This document shows positions 43,690 to 54,661 of a DNA stretch of 64,000 bases, piece by piece. The stretch is from Pseudotabrizicola alkalilacus (GTDB taxonomy: Bacteria; Pseudomonadota; Alphaproteobacteria; Rhodobacterales; Rhodobacteraceae). The DNA lies in assembly GCF_003443995.1 (NCBI RefSeq), contig NZ_QWEY01000001.1, positions 744,001-808,000 of the forward strand. The letters run 5' to 3'. The notes under the pieces were generated by a model. The model ran no database searches, was not told the DNA's origin, and saw only the letters and a program-made list of their open reading frames with translations. A program made the translations under genes and the position numbers. Position 1 is the stretch's first letter. Every line of letters starts with the position of its first letter.

Positions 43690-43815
43690 ATGACGAGGAC
43701 ATGCGACGTGCAGCAACATAATTTAAGCTCTCAGGATCGTCAGCGCGCAATCGGCCTCGCAAAGAAAGCTGCGGAATACTTCAACGGCGGGGACTGGCAG
43801 ACCCTCGGTGCCTAA
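43690..43815 (+). pseudogene. 5' fragment of an unknown gene, cut by an IS remnant
   Basis: 41 codons (QDRQRAIGLAKKAAEYFNGG near 16-35) stop at TAA just where IS3-type sequence begins. The stretch 43356-43689 before it shows no gene; it contains a T-rich tract and a TCCGCCATTT motif at 43502. Confidence 0.35.
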
Positions 43816-44014
43816 CCGGACGGTTCGTCACGAGTGGCTGGACCAATACATCATCGAAAGCATCGAGGAGGCACAGGATCAGGCCACGCAATGGCTATGG
43901 ACTTACAACAACGACCGCCCCAACATGGGTATCGGCGGGATAACACCCGCCATGAAACTGAAAATGGCTGCGTGAATTCTACGGATGCACCCCGTTAAAA
44001 AGGGGGAGATTACA
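43814..44014 (+). mobile_element. IS3-family transposase 3' remnant with right end
   Basis: The frame 43814-43975 encodes the C-terminus of an IS3-type OrfB transposase (HEWLDQYIIESIEEAQDQAT, WTYNNDRPNMGIGGITPAMK). It is followed by a terminal-repeat-like segment CACCCCGTTAAAAAGGGGG and GAGATTACA to about 44014. The rest of the transposase is missing. Confidence 0.75.
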
Positions 44015-44190
44015 CTATCGACCCATTCCTGGATATATTTCGGCCGATCTTTACGCAGCGTTTTGGCCAAATATTTATGGGCTACTTTCGACTTAACCTC
44101 GGCATAAACTGACGCCGTATGGTGTGTGATGTCGAGAACCGCATACGCCCGCGCCTGAACGAGCATGGCGTCCAGCGTCGTCAGACTTCC
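44015..44190 (-). pseudogene. PIN-domain (VapC-like) toxin fragment
   Basis: Minus-strand residues LDAMLVQARAYAVLDITHHT, then ASVYAEVKSKVAHKYLAKTL and EWVDSV resemble the middle of a PIN-domain toxin. The frame runs directly into the IS right end at 44014, so the gene was truncated. No antitoxin was found. Family assignment is tentative. Confidence 0.35.
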
Positions 44191-44379
44191 TTTCGCATGC
44201 TTCGCGCTGTGCATGCAGGCTGTTGAACTCCTGCTCCAGCCCTTCCTCGGAAGATTTCCGGGTGCCATCCGGCGCGAACAGGGGCCGGTTGTGCTGTTCC
44301 GCGATCCTGCCGCTTTGCTGGATGCGCTGCATCAGAAAGCGGGCAGCCCGGATCAGAAGAATCTGATGGCAGCCTGTCG

Positions 44380-44541
44380 ATGGCGGTCATCACCGCCTGG
44401 CTCGGCCTGCCATCGCAGGCGATCCCGGCCGGGGGTGCGGCGGGCTCCGCCGCCTATCTGGTTGGGGTCTTCGGCCCCGCCTTCATCGAGGTCGTCCTCG
44501 CCCGGCTGCGCAGCGGCAAGGGGGGCACCCCCGATGCATGA
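44380..44541 (+). pseudogene. Holin-like prophage fragment
   Basis: 53 residues (MAVITAWLGLPSQAIPAGGA, then AYLVGVFGPAFIEVVLARLR) look like the C-terminal part of a phage holin-type membrane protein; the N-terminal part is absent. It overlaps the next small gene by 8 bp, and a lysozyme follows, so this is a phage lysis cassette remnant. The upstream stretch 44190-44379 contains an unrecognised fragment. Confidence 0.4.
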
Positions 44542-44668
44542 ACTTCGCCGCCTTGCGCGCGCTATCCGCTGCGACGCCGCCGACCCGGCACAGGCCTTCA
44601 GTCACCGCCTGCGCATCGGCCTGCTCGTCGCCGCCCTGATCCTGATCGTTTCCTCCATCTTCGGGTGA
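44534..44668 (+). CDS. Small membrane protein of a phage lysis cassette
   Basis: 44 aa with one membrane helix at the C-terminus (IGLLVAALILIVSSIFG). It lies between the holin-like fragment and the lysozyme gene, 4 bp before the latter. A spanin or holin partner is possible but unproven. Confidence 0.45.
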   Translation: MHELRRLARAIRCDAADPAQAFSHRLRIGLLVAALILIVSSIFG

Positions 44669-44672
44669 TCCC

Positions 44673-45050
44673 ATGGACATGACCGACCGGGGCTTGTTGG
44701 CCCTCGTCCGGCACGAAGGACGCGTGCCCGGACCCTATCTCGATGTCAAAAACATCTGGACCTTCGGCATTGGCCATACCGCTGCCGCCGGTCCGCCCGA
44801 TCCGGCACGGATGTCGCGTGGCATGACCGCCGATCTCGATGCCGGGGTCCGCGAGGCGTTCCGGCTCTTCCGCGCCAACATCGTCGCTTACGAGGCCGAG
44901 GTGCTCCGCGCAGTCAATGTGCCGGTGGAGCCGCACGAGTTCGATGCGCTGGTCAGTTTCCACTACAACACCGGCGGCATCGCCAACGCCTCGCTGATAC
45001 GTCTGAGCAAACGGCGCGAGCAGTGGCGGCGTCAGTGCGTGATACAGTGA
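44673..45050 (+). CDS. Phage lysozyme (glycoside hydrolase family 24), C-terminally truncated
   Basis: 125 aa. Catalytic Glu in LVRHEGRVPGPYLD near 12, GIGHTAAAG near 33, and SFHYNTGGIANASLIRL near 93 are clear GH24 endolysin motifs. Normal members have 150 or more residues; here the sequence derails into LSKRREQWRRQ and stops, so the C-terminal lobe is missing. It probably belongs to an old prophage, not to the satellite at 31-41 kb. Confidence 0.75.
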   Translation: MDMTDRGLLALVRHEGRVPGPYLDVKNIWTFGIGHTAAAGPPDPARMSRGMTADLDAGVREAFRLFRANIVAYEAEVLRAVNVPVEPHEFDALVSFHYNTGGIANASLIRLSKRREQWRRQCVIQ

Positions 45051-45123
45051 AGTTGACGATCCAAATGGAGCTGGCAGAGGCCATGCGCTACGGCGGATTC
45101 GGTAATCCGAGAGGTGGACGCTG

Positions 45124-45294
45124 ATGAGCGGCAAGGATCACCCTACCGGGCGCTACTACTACCTCGTAGCGCCCGAGGCATCCAGATTGATGGCGTTGTT
45201 CAAAGCGGGCATTCGGGTCACCATCCTTGGTGATGGTCTGACCTGCCGCGTGGACGGGTCGCCACCCCGCGACACCGAAGGCTCCGACATCTGA
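45124..45294 (+). CDS. Small hypothetical prophage protein
   Basis: 56 aa (start MSGKDHPTGRYYYLVAPEAS) with GAGAGGTGG upstream. It follows the truncated lysozyme and precedes a hairpin. Not recognised; coding is supported by the ribosome site and codon use only. Confidence 0.4.
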   Translation: MSGKDHPTGRYYYLVAPEASRLMALFKAGIRVTILGDGLTCRVDGSPPRDTEGSDI

Positions 45295-45333
45295 CCCCGG
45301 ATTCGGCTTCAAGCGGATACAGAGAGACAGAGA

Positions 45334-45354
45334 GGGGCTGGATGGGCCCCTTTT
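45334..45354 (+). terminator. Rho-independent terminator after prophage remnant genes
   Basis: GGGGC, a 7-nt loop, GCCCC and TTTT. It reads toward the tRNA-Ser(CGA) gene and would end the lysis-remnant transcript. Confidence 0.5.
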
Positions 45355-45498
45355 GCATGTCCGCTGACGCGGTCCCCGTCCGCGGTCTATCAGCCCGCCG
45401 GTTTGGTATATTTGCAGGTGCATTAGTGGGTACAATAAGGCGATTCTCTGGATCGCTAAATCTCCCTTTTTGCTAACAATTTCAAGCGCTTAGGGGAT

Positions 45499-45588
<90 letters not shown>

Positions 45589-45773
45589 GCATTTGGTGTG
45601 GTCTTCGTGGCGCGGTTCCTATCTGCCCTTGCGGGCGCTTGCAAGCCCCCAATCGTGCAATTTGTTTCGGCGGTTGTGTGCCACTCACGCCGGCGTGCAC
45701 TGGCTTGGCTTGGCAAGCGGGTGCGAAACCACTAGCTGTCTGGGCACACATCCCTTTGCATGACAGGTCTGAC

Positions 45774-46700
45774 ATGTCCCTGCCTTTCGCCCTTTCCTCT
45801 TTCGGACTGTCTGCCGCCCTTGGGCTGGGGCTGGCCTTTGCGCCGGGTGCGACCGCGCCGGTCTGGGCAGAAGTGCAAGCGGAACCGGCACAGACAGAGC
45901 CGGCCCAGGCGGAGCAGGAGGCGCCGGTGGCAGATGCCGCGCGGATTGCGGCGCTGGCCGACACGATGAAGATGGACGACATCATCGGTGTGATGCGCGA
46001 AGAGGGGCTGGAGTATGGCCGGACCCTGTCGGAAGAGATGTTTCCCGAAAAGGGCGGCCCGCAATGGGAGGCAGGCGTCGCGCTGATCTATGACGCCGCG
46101 ACCATGCGCAGCCGGTTCGATGCGGCTCTGGCCGAGGGTTTGGCCGGGGCCGGGCCCGAGCTGGAAGCGATCGAGGGGTTTTTCGGATCGCCGCAGGGCC
46201 AGAGCATTCTCCAGCTGGAGATCGAGGCCCGGCGCGCGCTTCTGGACAGCGATCTTGAGGATGCGGCAAAACTGGCCTGGGAAGAGCTGAGTGCCGAAGG
46301 GGGTGCACGGGTGGACCAGCTGACCCGCTTTGCCGAGGTGAATGACCTGATCGAATCCAATGTCATGGGGGCAATGAATGCCAATCTGGCGTTCTATCGC
46401 GGGCTGTCGGAAAGCGGTGCCTTTCCGCAAGAGATGACCGAAGACCAGATGCTGAGCGATGTCTGGGGGCAGGAACCGGATGTCCGGGCGGAAACCACCG
46501 ACTGGCTGTTTCCGTTCCTGTCGCTCGCCTATCAGCCGCTGTCCGACGAAGACCTCGACGCCTATATCGCGTTTTCCGAGACTCCGGCGGGGCAAAAGAT
46601 GAATGCGGCCCTGTTTGCGGCCTATGATGTGGTGTTCACCCGGATCTCCTATGATCTGGGCCGCGCCGCCGCCAGCCAGATGCAGGGCGAAGATATATGA
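45774..46700 (+). CDS. DUF2059 domain-containing secreted protein
   Basis: 308 aa. A signal peptide with hydrophobic core (FGLSAALGLGLAFAPGATA) ends near AEVQAEP; an acidic linker and a repeated alpha-helical domain follow (RIAALADTMKMDDIIGVMRE near 50; DAYIAFSETPAGQKMNAALF near 265), the DUF2059 type. Probably periplasmic with unknown role. The frame is open far upstream through the tRNA-Ser, but that part is non-coding; the start at 45774 gives the signal peptide. Confidence 0.8.
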   Translation: MSLPFALSSFGLSAALGLGLAFAPGATAPVWAEVQAEPAQTEPAQAEQEAPVADAARIAALADTMKMDDIIGVMREEGLEYGRTLSEEMFPEKGGPQWEAGVALIYDAATMRSRFDAALAEGLAGAGPELEAIEGFFGSPQGQSILQLEIEARRALLDSDLEDAAKLAWEELSAEGGARVDQLTRFAEVNDLIESNVMGAMNANLAFYRGLSESGAFPQEMTEDQMLSDVWGQEPDVRAETTDWLFPFLSLAYQPLSDEDLDAYIAFSETPAGQKMNAALFAAYDVVFTRISYDLGRAAASQMQGEDI

Positions 46701-47029
46701 CAGTGGTCAAGGCGGGACTTGCAGTCGCGGCCTGCCTGATCCTGCCCGCTGCGGCGGTTGGGCAAAGCCTTGGCGGCACGGCGGACTGGGTGGCCCGCAA
46801 GTGCAGTCTGTATACCGAAGCCTGGGTGGCGCTGACGGCAGGGCAGGGGGGCGCGGGCATCGGCCCCGCATTTTTTGCCCGGCATGAGGCGTTTCTGGTC
46901 TCGGGCTGCACCGCTCGCGCCGAGGTCTGCCCGGTCAGCCCGGAGGAGTTTGCGCTGGCAGACAAGCTGTCGCTGATGGCGGTGGCGGAGGGGATGGCGG
47001 GGTCGTTTCTGCCGTTTGCCTGCCGCTGA
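46697..47029 (+). CDS. Small exported hypothetical protein
   Basis: 110 aa. It starts in a 4-bp ATGA overlap with the DUF2059 gene. Signal peptide LAVAACLILPAAAVGQ; the mature part has four cysteines (RKCSLY, SGCTA, EVCPV and the last CR), suggesting disulfides in the periplasm. No domain recognised; it likely works with the upstream DUF2059 protein. Confidence 0.65.
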   Translation: MTVVKAGLAVAACLILPAAAVGQSLGGTADWVARKCSLYTEAWVALTAGQGGAGIGPAFFARHEAFLVSGCTARAEVCPVSPEEFALADKLSLMAVAEGMAGSFLPFACR

Positions 47030-47059
47030 TCCCCGCTGCCTCTCGGGCTCAGGCAGCGC

Positions 47060-47088
47060 TTGACTTCGCACCGGATTCCTCGGATAAG
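47060..47088 (+). promoter_or_regulatory. Sigma-70 promoter of rplU-rpmA
   Basis: TTGACT (47060-47065), 17 bp, GATAAG (47083-47088), about 150 bp before rplU. The leader between is GC-rich with small hairpins. Confidence 0.55.
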
Positions 47089-47236
47089 CCCGCATCCCGG
47101 CAAAGATGCGAATCTTGGCCGGGTTCTATATTTGCAATGACGCTCCGCACGGGGCGCGCTGTCCGAAGGCGGGGCTCGCCCCACGAAACTCCCGTCCGAG
47201 GGGGCCGCAGGACGCGGGTGATGAAAAGGAAAGACC

Positions 47237-47692
47237 ATGTTCGCGGTCCTCAAGACCGGTGGCAAGCAATACAAAGTGCAGGCGGGTGACGTTCTGCGCA
47301 TTGAAAAGCTGGCCGCCAATGCTGGTGACAAGATCCAGTTCAACGACATCCTGATGGTCGGCGGCGAGTCCGTGACCGTTGGCGTGCCCTTTGTGGCCGG
47401 TGCTGCGGTTCAGGCCGAAGTGATCGCCCAGATCAAAGGCGAAAAGACCATTCACTTTGTGAAGCGTCGTCGTAAGCACTCGTCGCAGCGCACCAAAGGC
47501 CACCGTCAGCACCTGACGCTGGTTCGTGTGACCGACGTTCTGGCTTCCGGCGCAGAGTCGTCGGGCGTTGCAGCCGCCACCGGCACCGCCGATGCGCGCC
47601 GTACCGCCCATAACGCTGCGGCCGCGCCAGCTGCCGAAGCCCCCGCCAAGCCCAAGCGCGCCGCAAAAGCCGCTGAAGCTGTTGCTGAATAA
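47237..47692 (+). CDS. rplU: 50S ribosomal protein L21
   Basis: 151 aa. The first 103 residues are canonical L21 (MFAVLKTGGKQYKVQAGDVL..., FVKRRRKHSSQRTKGHRQHL near 74-93). The Ala/Pro/Lys-rich tail of about 45 residues is an extension seen in Rhodobacterales. It starts the conserved rplU-rpmA-obg gene order. Confidence 0.95.
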   Translation: MFAVLKTGGKQYKVQAGDVLRIEKLAANAGDKIQFNDILMVGGESVTVGVPFVAGAAVQAEVIAQIKGEKTIHFVKRRRKHSSQRTKGHRQHLTLVRVTDVLASGAESSGVAAATGTADARRTAHNAAAAPAAEAPAKPKRAAKAAEAVAE

Positions 47693-47704
47693 GGAGTAAT
47701 ATCC

Positions 47705-47974
47705 ATGGCACACAAGAAAGCAGGCGGCTCATCCCGCAACGGTCGCGACTCTGCCGGCCGTCGTCTGGGCGTGAAACTCTTTGGCGGTCAGCACGCCATT
47801 CCGGGCAACATCATCGTCCGTCAGCGCGGCACCACCTGGTTTCCGGGTGAGGGCGTTGGCATGGGCGTGGATCACACCCTGTTTGCGACCGTCGAGGGGA
47901 AAGTGTCCTTCAAGAAGGGCATGAAGGGCCGCACCTTTATTTCGGTTCTCCCGCTTGCGGAGGCAGCCGAGTAA
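47705..47974 (+). CDS. rpmA: 50S ribosomal protein L27
   Basis: 89 aa, start [20 protein letters not shown], the universal N-terminus that reaches the peptidyl transferase centre. It follows rplU by 12 bp and ends before a strong terminator. Confidence 0.97.
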   Translation: MAHKKAGGSSRNGRDSAGRRLGVKLFGGQHAIPGNIIVRQRGTTWFPGEGVGMGVDHTLFATVEGKVSFKKGMKGRTFISVLPLAEAAE

Positions 47975-48004
47975 GCCGAACCTTTACATTTGACATGTAA
48001 ACGG

Positions 48005-48032
48005 GGGATCGGCCGAAAGGCCGGTCCCTTTT
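48005..48032 (+). terminator. Rho-independent terminator of rplU-rpmA
   Basis: GGGATCGGCC-GAAA-GGCCGGTCCC stem (one GU) followed by TTTT. A second small inverted repeat TTTACAT/ATGTAAA lies at 47983-48001 just before it. Confidence 0.85.
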
Positions 48033-48203
48033 GCATTTTCCGGTGTATTTCCGGCATTTGCGGGCAGATGTTCACTCTTTTGCCATCAACACTTGGCAGG
48101 GTGATTGCGGCAACCCACGTTCCGGTCAGGCGCGGGTTGTCACGTGGAGGACCATTCTTGCGGGGTCAGTTCGACCCTTCATGCGCTTCAAAGGAGGGAA
48201 GCC

Positions 48204-48767
48204 ATGACACTAGACGTTATCGCCGCTGCGGCGGCGCAGGCTGTGATTGATGCGGGCCGGTTCATTCTGCGCCCAGTGCGCAAATCGGATGCCGGGCTGT
48301 TTGCCCTGTATGCCGGCGACCGCCGCGTGGCCGAGGCGACCCATTCCATCCCCCATCCGCTGCCCCCGGGCGCGGCAGAGGGGTTTGTGACCCGTGCCAT
48401 CAAACGCCCCCAGGATGAGGATATCTGGGTCATGGATGGCAGCCAGTCGTCGCTGCCCGAAGTGTTGGGCGTGATCAGCCTGAAACGTATGGATGTGGCA
48501 AAATACAACCGCGACCAGTCCGAGGTTGGCTATTGGGTCGCCCCGGCGTTCTGGAATCTTGGCATTGCCTCTGCCGCCGTTCAGGCGCTGGTCGACGCCA
48601 ACCCGCAAGCCAACCGCACCATGTTTGCCGAGGTGTTTCAGGACAATCCCGGATCTGCACGCGTGCTGACCAACGCGGGCTTTCAGTATCTGGGCGATGC
48701 GGAAACCTTCAGCGTGGCGCGCAATGCCCGGGTGCCGACCTGGACCTATATCCGCAAGCTGGGATGA
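48204..48767 (+). CDS. GNAT acetyltransferase (RimJ/RimL type)
   Basis: 187 aa. RFILRPVRKSDAGLFALYAG near 20-39 and GYWVAPAFWNLGIASAAVQA near 112-131 are RimJ/RimL-type signatures; LTNAGFQYLGDAETFS near 155 closes the fold. AAGGAGGG precedes the start. It is followed 4 bp later by a second, related acetyltransferase, a Rhodobacterales arrangement between rpmA and obgE. Confidence 0.9.
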   Translation: MTLDVIAAAAAQAVIDAGRFILRPVRKSDAGLFALYAGDRRVAEATHSIPHPLPPGAAEGFVTRAIKRPQDEDIWVMDGSQSSLPEVLGVISLKRMDVAKYNRDQSEVGYWVAPAFWNLGIASAAVQALVDANPQANRTMFAEVFQDNPGSARVLTNAGFQYLGDAETFSVARNARVPTWTYIRKLG

Positions 48768-48771
48768 GGGG

Positions 48772-49305
48772 ATGGGCCAGGCGGCAGGCATCTGGCTTCA
48801 GACGGCGCGGCTGCGGCTGCGCCCTCTGACACCCGCCGATGAGGCGGGCGTGATCGCAGGGTTGAACGACCCCGAGATTGCCAGCTGGCTTGCCACCACG
48901 CCCTTTCCCTATCCCGCCGCGCATTTCCGGTCCTATGTCGCCGCTGCCCCTGAGGGGGAAACGTTTGCCATTCATGATGCGCAAGGCTTTGCCGGGCTGA
49001 TCGGGGGCGGGGCCGAACTCGGGTTCTGGGTCGCCCGCCACGCCCAAGGGCGCGGCTATGCCGGTGAGGCGGCGGTGGGGCTGTTGCACGCGGTGTTCGA
49101 GTTCTACCCCGGGCCGGTCAGCTCTGGCTACTTTGTCGGCAATGTGCCGTCGGCGCGGGTTCTGCAAAAGCTGGGGTTTTCGGAAACCGGGCGCAAGCCC
49201 CGGTTCTGCCGCGCGCTCGGGCTTGAAATGGATCATGTTGATCTGGTGCTGGCGCGCGAAAGCTTCTTTGCCCGGCATCCGCCACCAGCCCGACCGTCGG
49301 CCTGA
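48772..49305 (+). CDS. GNAT acetyltransferase (RimJ/RimL type)
   Basis: 177 aa. TARLRLRPLTPADEAGVIAG near 11-30; ELGFWVARHAQGRGYAGEAA near 82-101 with the acetyl-CoA loop QGRGYAG; LQKLGFSETGRKPRF near 135. Probably cotranscribed with the preceding acetyltransferase. Confidence 0.9.
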   Translation: MGQAAGIWLQTARLRLRPLTPADEAGVIAGLNDPEIASWLATTPFPYPAAHFRSYVAAAPEGETFAIHDAQGFAGLIGGGAELGFWVARHAQGRGYAGEAAVGLLHAVFEFYPGPVSSGYFVGNVPSARVLQKLGFSETGRKPRFCRALGLEMDHVDLVLARESFFARHPPPARPSA

Positions 49306-49334
49306 GCCGGATTTCCCCTCGCTTTGCGCCCTGA

Positions 49335-51565
<2,231 letters not shown>

Positions 51566-51574
51566 AAACCCGCT

Positions 51575-51620
51575 GCCGGGGGCTTTGCCCCCTCGCGGAG
51601 TACTTCAACCAAGAGGAAAG
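51575..51620 (+). repeat. Dispersed GGAGTATTT-type 3' repeat, copy 8
   Basis: GCCGGGGGCTTTGCCCCCTC hairpin, then GCGGAGTACTTCAACCAAGAGG. It occupies the 63-bp gap between proB and proA; the GAGGAAAGG end also serves as ribosome site for proA. Confidence 0.65.
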
Positions 51621-51628
51621 GGCGGGCG

Positions 51629-52891
51629 ATGGACGGGCAGATGAATGATCTGATGAAACAGATCGGGCGTGCGGCGCGGGACGCGGCTGCGGAGCTTTCC
51701 TGTGCCTCGCCGGAACGCAAACATGCTGCGCTGATCGGTGCCGCCGAGGCGATCTGGGCCAGTCGTCAGGCGATCCTGGATGAGAACACGCTCGATCTGG
51801 ACTATGGCACGCAAAAGAGCCTCAGCCCGGCGATGCTGGACCGGCTGCGGCTGGATGAGCGGCGGATCCGGGGCATGGTTGACGGGTTGCGGGCCATTGC
51901 CGAGCAGCGCGATCCGGTTGGCCGGGTGCTGGCGGAATGGGATATGCCGTCGGGGCTGCATATTCAGCGGGTGGCGACGCCGCTGGGCGTGGTCGGCGTG
52001 ATTTACGAGTCGCGCCCGAATGTGACTGCCGACGCGGGCGCGCTGTGTCTGAAGGCCGGAAATGCGGTGATCCTGCGCGGCGGGTCCGAAAGCTTTCATT
52101 CGTCAACCGCGATCCATGCCTGCATGGTGGAGGGGTTGCGCGGCGCGGGCCTGCCCGAGGCGGCAATCCAGCTGATCCCGACCCGCGACCGCGCCATGGT
52201 TTCGGCCATGCTGCAGGCGGTGGAGCATATCGACGTGATCGTGCCGCGCGGCGGAAAGGGGCTGGTCGGGCTGGTGCAACGGGAAGCGCGGGTGCCGGTG
52301 TTTTCGCATCTGGAGGGGATCTGCCACGTCTATGCCGACCGCGACGCCGATCCGGAAAAGGCGCGCGCCGTGGTGCTGAACGCGAAAACCCGGCGGACCG
52401 GCGTTTGTGGCGCGGCCGAATGCCTGCTGATCGACTGGCAGTTCTATACCAAACACGGCGCGGTGCTGATCGAGGATCTGCTGGCAGCAGGGGTCGAGGT
52501 GCGCACCGAAGGCGAGCTTTTGAAAGTGCCGGGCACGGTGCGGGCGCAACCCGATGATTTCGGGCGCGAGTTTCTGGACATGATCATCGCGGCAAAGCTG
52601 GTCGATGGCGTGGAGGAGGCAATTGCGCATATCCGGCGCTATGGATCGAGCCACACCGAAAGCATCCTGACCGAGAATGATGCGACGGCCGAGCGGTTCA
52701 TGACCCGGCTCGACAGCGCGATCCTGATGCGCAACGCCAGTACCCAGTTTGCCGATGGCGGCGAGTTCGGAATGGGTGGCGAGATTGGCATTGCCACCGG
52801 CAAGATGCACGCGCGTGGCCCGGTCGGGGCCGAGCAGCTGTGCAGCTTCAAATACCTCGTCCGGGGTGATGGCACCTGCCGCGCTGGTTAA
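51629..52891 (+). CDS. proA: Gamma-glutamyl phosphate reductase
   Basis: 420 aa aldehyde-dehydrogenase-fold enzyme reducing glutamyl-5-phosphate to the semialdehyde. Signatures: [20 protein letters not shown] near 126-145, [20 protein letters not shown] near 203, and the active Cys region [15 protein letters not shown] near 255-269. [17 protein letters not shown] near 370 is typical of ProA. Confidence 0.96.
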   Translation: MDGQMNDLMKQIGRAARDAAAELSCASPERKHAALIGAAEAIWASRQAILDENTLDLDYGTQKSLSPAMLDRLRLDERRIRGMVDGLRAIAEQRDPVGRVLAEWDMPSGLHIQRVATPLGVVGVIYESRPNVTADAGALCLKAGNAVILRGGSESFHSSTAIHACMVEGLRGAGLPEAAIQLIPTRDRAMVSAMLQAVEHIDVIVPRGGKGLVGLVQREARVPVFSHLEGICHVYADRDADPEKARAVVLNAKTRRTGVCGAAECLLIDWQFYTKHGAVLIEDLLAAGVEVRTEGELLKVPGTVRAQPDDFGREFLDMIIAAKLVDGVEEAIAHIRRYGSSHTESILTENDATAERFMTRLDSAILMRNASTQFADGGEFGMGGEIGIATGKMHARGPVGAEQLCSFKYLVRGDGTCRAG

Positions 52892-52895
52892 GCGC

Positions 52896-53495
52896 TCAGT
52901 ATGACAGGCGCACCGCCGTATCGCCGACCTCTACCGTCAGGCGGCGGTGCTGCCGGGAGATTTCGTCGCGCAGCAAGGCAAAATGCACCTGACCGGGGCC
53001 GATTTCGACGGTGGAGGCAGGATTTGACAGCAACTCCCACAGATCAGCGTCAATCCGCAGGCGCCCTGCTTCGCCGCGCAAGGTCCAGCGGGACTCGCCC
53101 CGCTCAATTGACAACGTGCCGCCATGGGGCATCGCACTTTCCAGACAGAGGATCGCGAGAAAGGCCAGCTTTACCTCGCGCCGCGACAGATCGGCGGGCG
53201 ACTGCCAGTCCATCAGCAGCCGGCCGCCACGGGTCAGATCGCTGAGGATGCTGGCCACCTCGGCCCGGCCGATCCGCTGTTCGCTGGCCCCCGCCGCGCC
53301 GAAGGCCACGCGAAAGAACCGGATGCGGGCATTGGCATTGGCGACACTATCGACGATCAGCGCCAGTTCCGGGCTGCTGCCCATGCCGTCCATCATCAAA
53401 AGCTCTACCCCATTGCCGATGGCACCGATCGGGCTGATAAGATCGTGGCAGATGCGTGACCCCAGCAGGGCCGTCAGATCAGGCTTGTCAGACAT
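52896..53495 (-). CDS. chpT: Histidine phosphotransferase ChpT
   Basis: 199 aa. ChpT passes phosphate from CckA to CtrA and CpdR in the alphaproteobacterial cell-cycle/motility/GTA phosphorelay. The phosphoacceptor His is in ALLGSRICHDLISPIGAIGN (H near residue 18), with the DHp-like helix followed by a degenerate ATPase-like domain. The start at 53495 places this motif properly. It converges with proA and is divergent from a DUF3553 gene. Confidence 0.9.
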   Translation of the reverse strand: MSDKPDLTALLGSRICHDLISPIGAIGNGVELLMMDGMGSSPELALIVDSVANANARIRFFRVAFGAAGASEQRIGRAEVASILSDLTRGGRLLMDWQSPADLSRREVKLAFLAILCLESAMPHGGTLSIERGESRWTLRGEAGRLRIDADLWELLSNPASTVEIGPGQVHFALLRDEISRQHRRLTVEVGDTAVRLSY

Positions 53496-53528
53496 GGGCG
53501 GAAATCCTGAATGGAAAAGGGGCGAAAG

Positions 53529-53702
53529 ATGAATGCGCTTTTGGAACCGGGAATGATGGTGCGGCACCCTGACCGGCCCGACTGGGGCCTGGGGCAGGTG
53601 CAGTCTAACATCGGCGGGCGCATTACCGTCAATTTTGAACACGCTGGCAAGGTGGTGATTGATGGCCGCCAAATCGAACTGTTGCCGATTTTTGGCATTT
53701 GA
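53529..53702 (+). CDS. DUF3553 domain-containing protein
   Basis: 57 aa. GMMVRHPDRPDWGLGQVQSN followed by IGGRITVNFEHAGKVVIDGR is the small DUF3553 SH3-like domain. GGGGCGAAAG precedes the start. Divergent from chpT, as in other Rhodobacterales. Function unknown. Confidence 0.85.
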   Translation: MNALLEPGMMVRHPDRPDWGLGQVQSNIGGRITVNFEHAGKVVIDGRQIELLPIFGI

Positions 53703-53872
53703 GGGCCCGTAACGGTCTGCCGCAGCATATTGACAGGTTTCTTTCATCATATGTTGCCTTGGCCGGTCCGGTTGCCGTTGTCACAGTTAACGTCATTGCG
53801 GTTGCCTTGTCCCTCCCCTGCTTTTATCCCCATGATAGTTAACCGCTGGTTAAGGCGACAGGAGACAGCTCT

Positions 53873-54661
53873 GTGACGGGAATACAGTCAGATGACCGCT
53901 ATGAGGCGCGCCTTGCCACCGGCGAGGCAGACATCGCGGCGGCACTTCGGTTGCGATACCGGGTGTTTGTCAAGGAACTGGGGGCCGATGGGCCTGGCGT
54001 GGACCATGTAGCGCAGACCGAGCAGGATGAGTTTGACAGCGCCTTTGATCATCTGGTTCTGGTGGACCGCACGCTTGATCCGGGGCAGGGCGATCATGTG
54101 GTCGGTGTGTACCGCTTGCTTCCCTGTGACCGGATGCGTCGGATCGGCCGGTTCTATTCGGAAACCGAATTCGACCTGACTTTGCTGAAAGCGTCGGGTC
54201 GCAAGTTGCTGGAACTCGGGCGATCCTGCATCCACGCAGATCATCGCGGCGGCACCGGCATGTTTCACCTCTGGAATGCTCTGGCGCGCTATGTGATTGA
54301 ACGTGATATCGAAATTCTGTTCGGCGCGGCCAGCTTTCCCGGCACCGATCTGGCGGCCCTGTCCCTGCCGCTGTCGATGCTGCATCACGGGCATCTGGCG
54401 CCGCCTGCGCTGCGGGTCCGGGCGCTTGGCGATGGCCTGAGCCAGCTGCACCTGTTGCCCGCCGCCGAGGTCAACCGCCGCGCCGCTCTGGCCGCGACCC
54501 CGGCGCTGATCAAGGCCTATCTGCGGCTGGGGGGCTTTGTCGGGGAGGGCGTGTTTGTGGATCATGCGTTCAACACCACCGATGTCTGTCTGGTAATGGA
54601 CACCCATCAGATGAGCCAGAAGCACAAGGATTTCTACATCCGCAAAGGCGAAGCCGGATGA
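53873..54661 (+). CDS. olsB: Ornithine-acyl-ACP N-acyltransferase (OlsB)
   Basis: 262 aa GNAT-fold acyltransferase forming lyso-ornithine lipid from ornithine and 3-hydroxyacyl-ACP. LRLRYRVFVKELGADGPGVD near 25-44, DEFDSAFDHLVLVD near 50, VGVYRLLPCDRMRRIGRFYS near 80, and LELGRSCIHADHRGG near 112 fit OlsB. GTG start with AGGAGACA upstream. Overlaps olsA by 4 bp. Ornithine lipids replace phospholipids under phosphate limitation. Confidence 0.92.
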   Translation: MTGIQSDDRYEARLATGEADIAAALRLRYRVFVKELGADGPGVDHVAQTEQDEFDSAFDHLVLVDRTLDPGQGDHVVGVYRLLPCDRMRRIGRFYSETEFDLTLLKASGRKLLELGRSCIHADHRGGTGMFHLWNALARYVIERDIEILFGAASFPGTDLAALSLPLSMLHHGHLAPPALRVRALGDGLSQLHLLPAAEVNRRAALAATPALIKAYLRLGGFVGEGVFVDHAFNTTDVCLVMDTHQMSQKHKDFYIRKGEAG

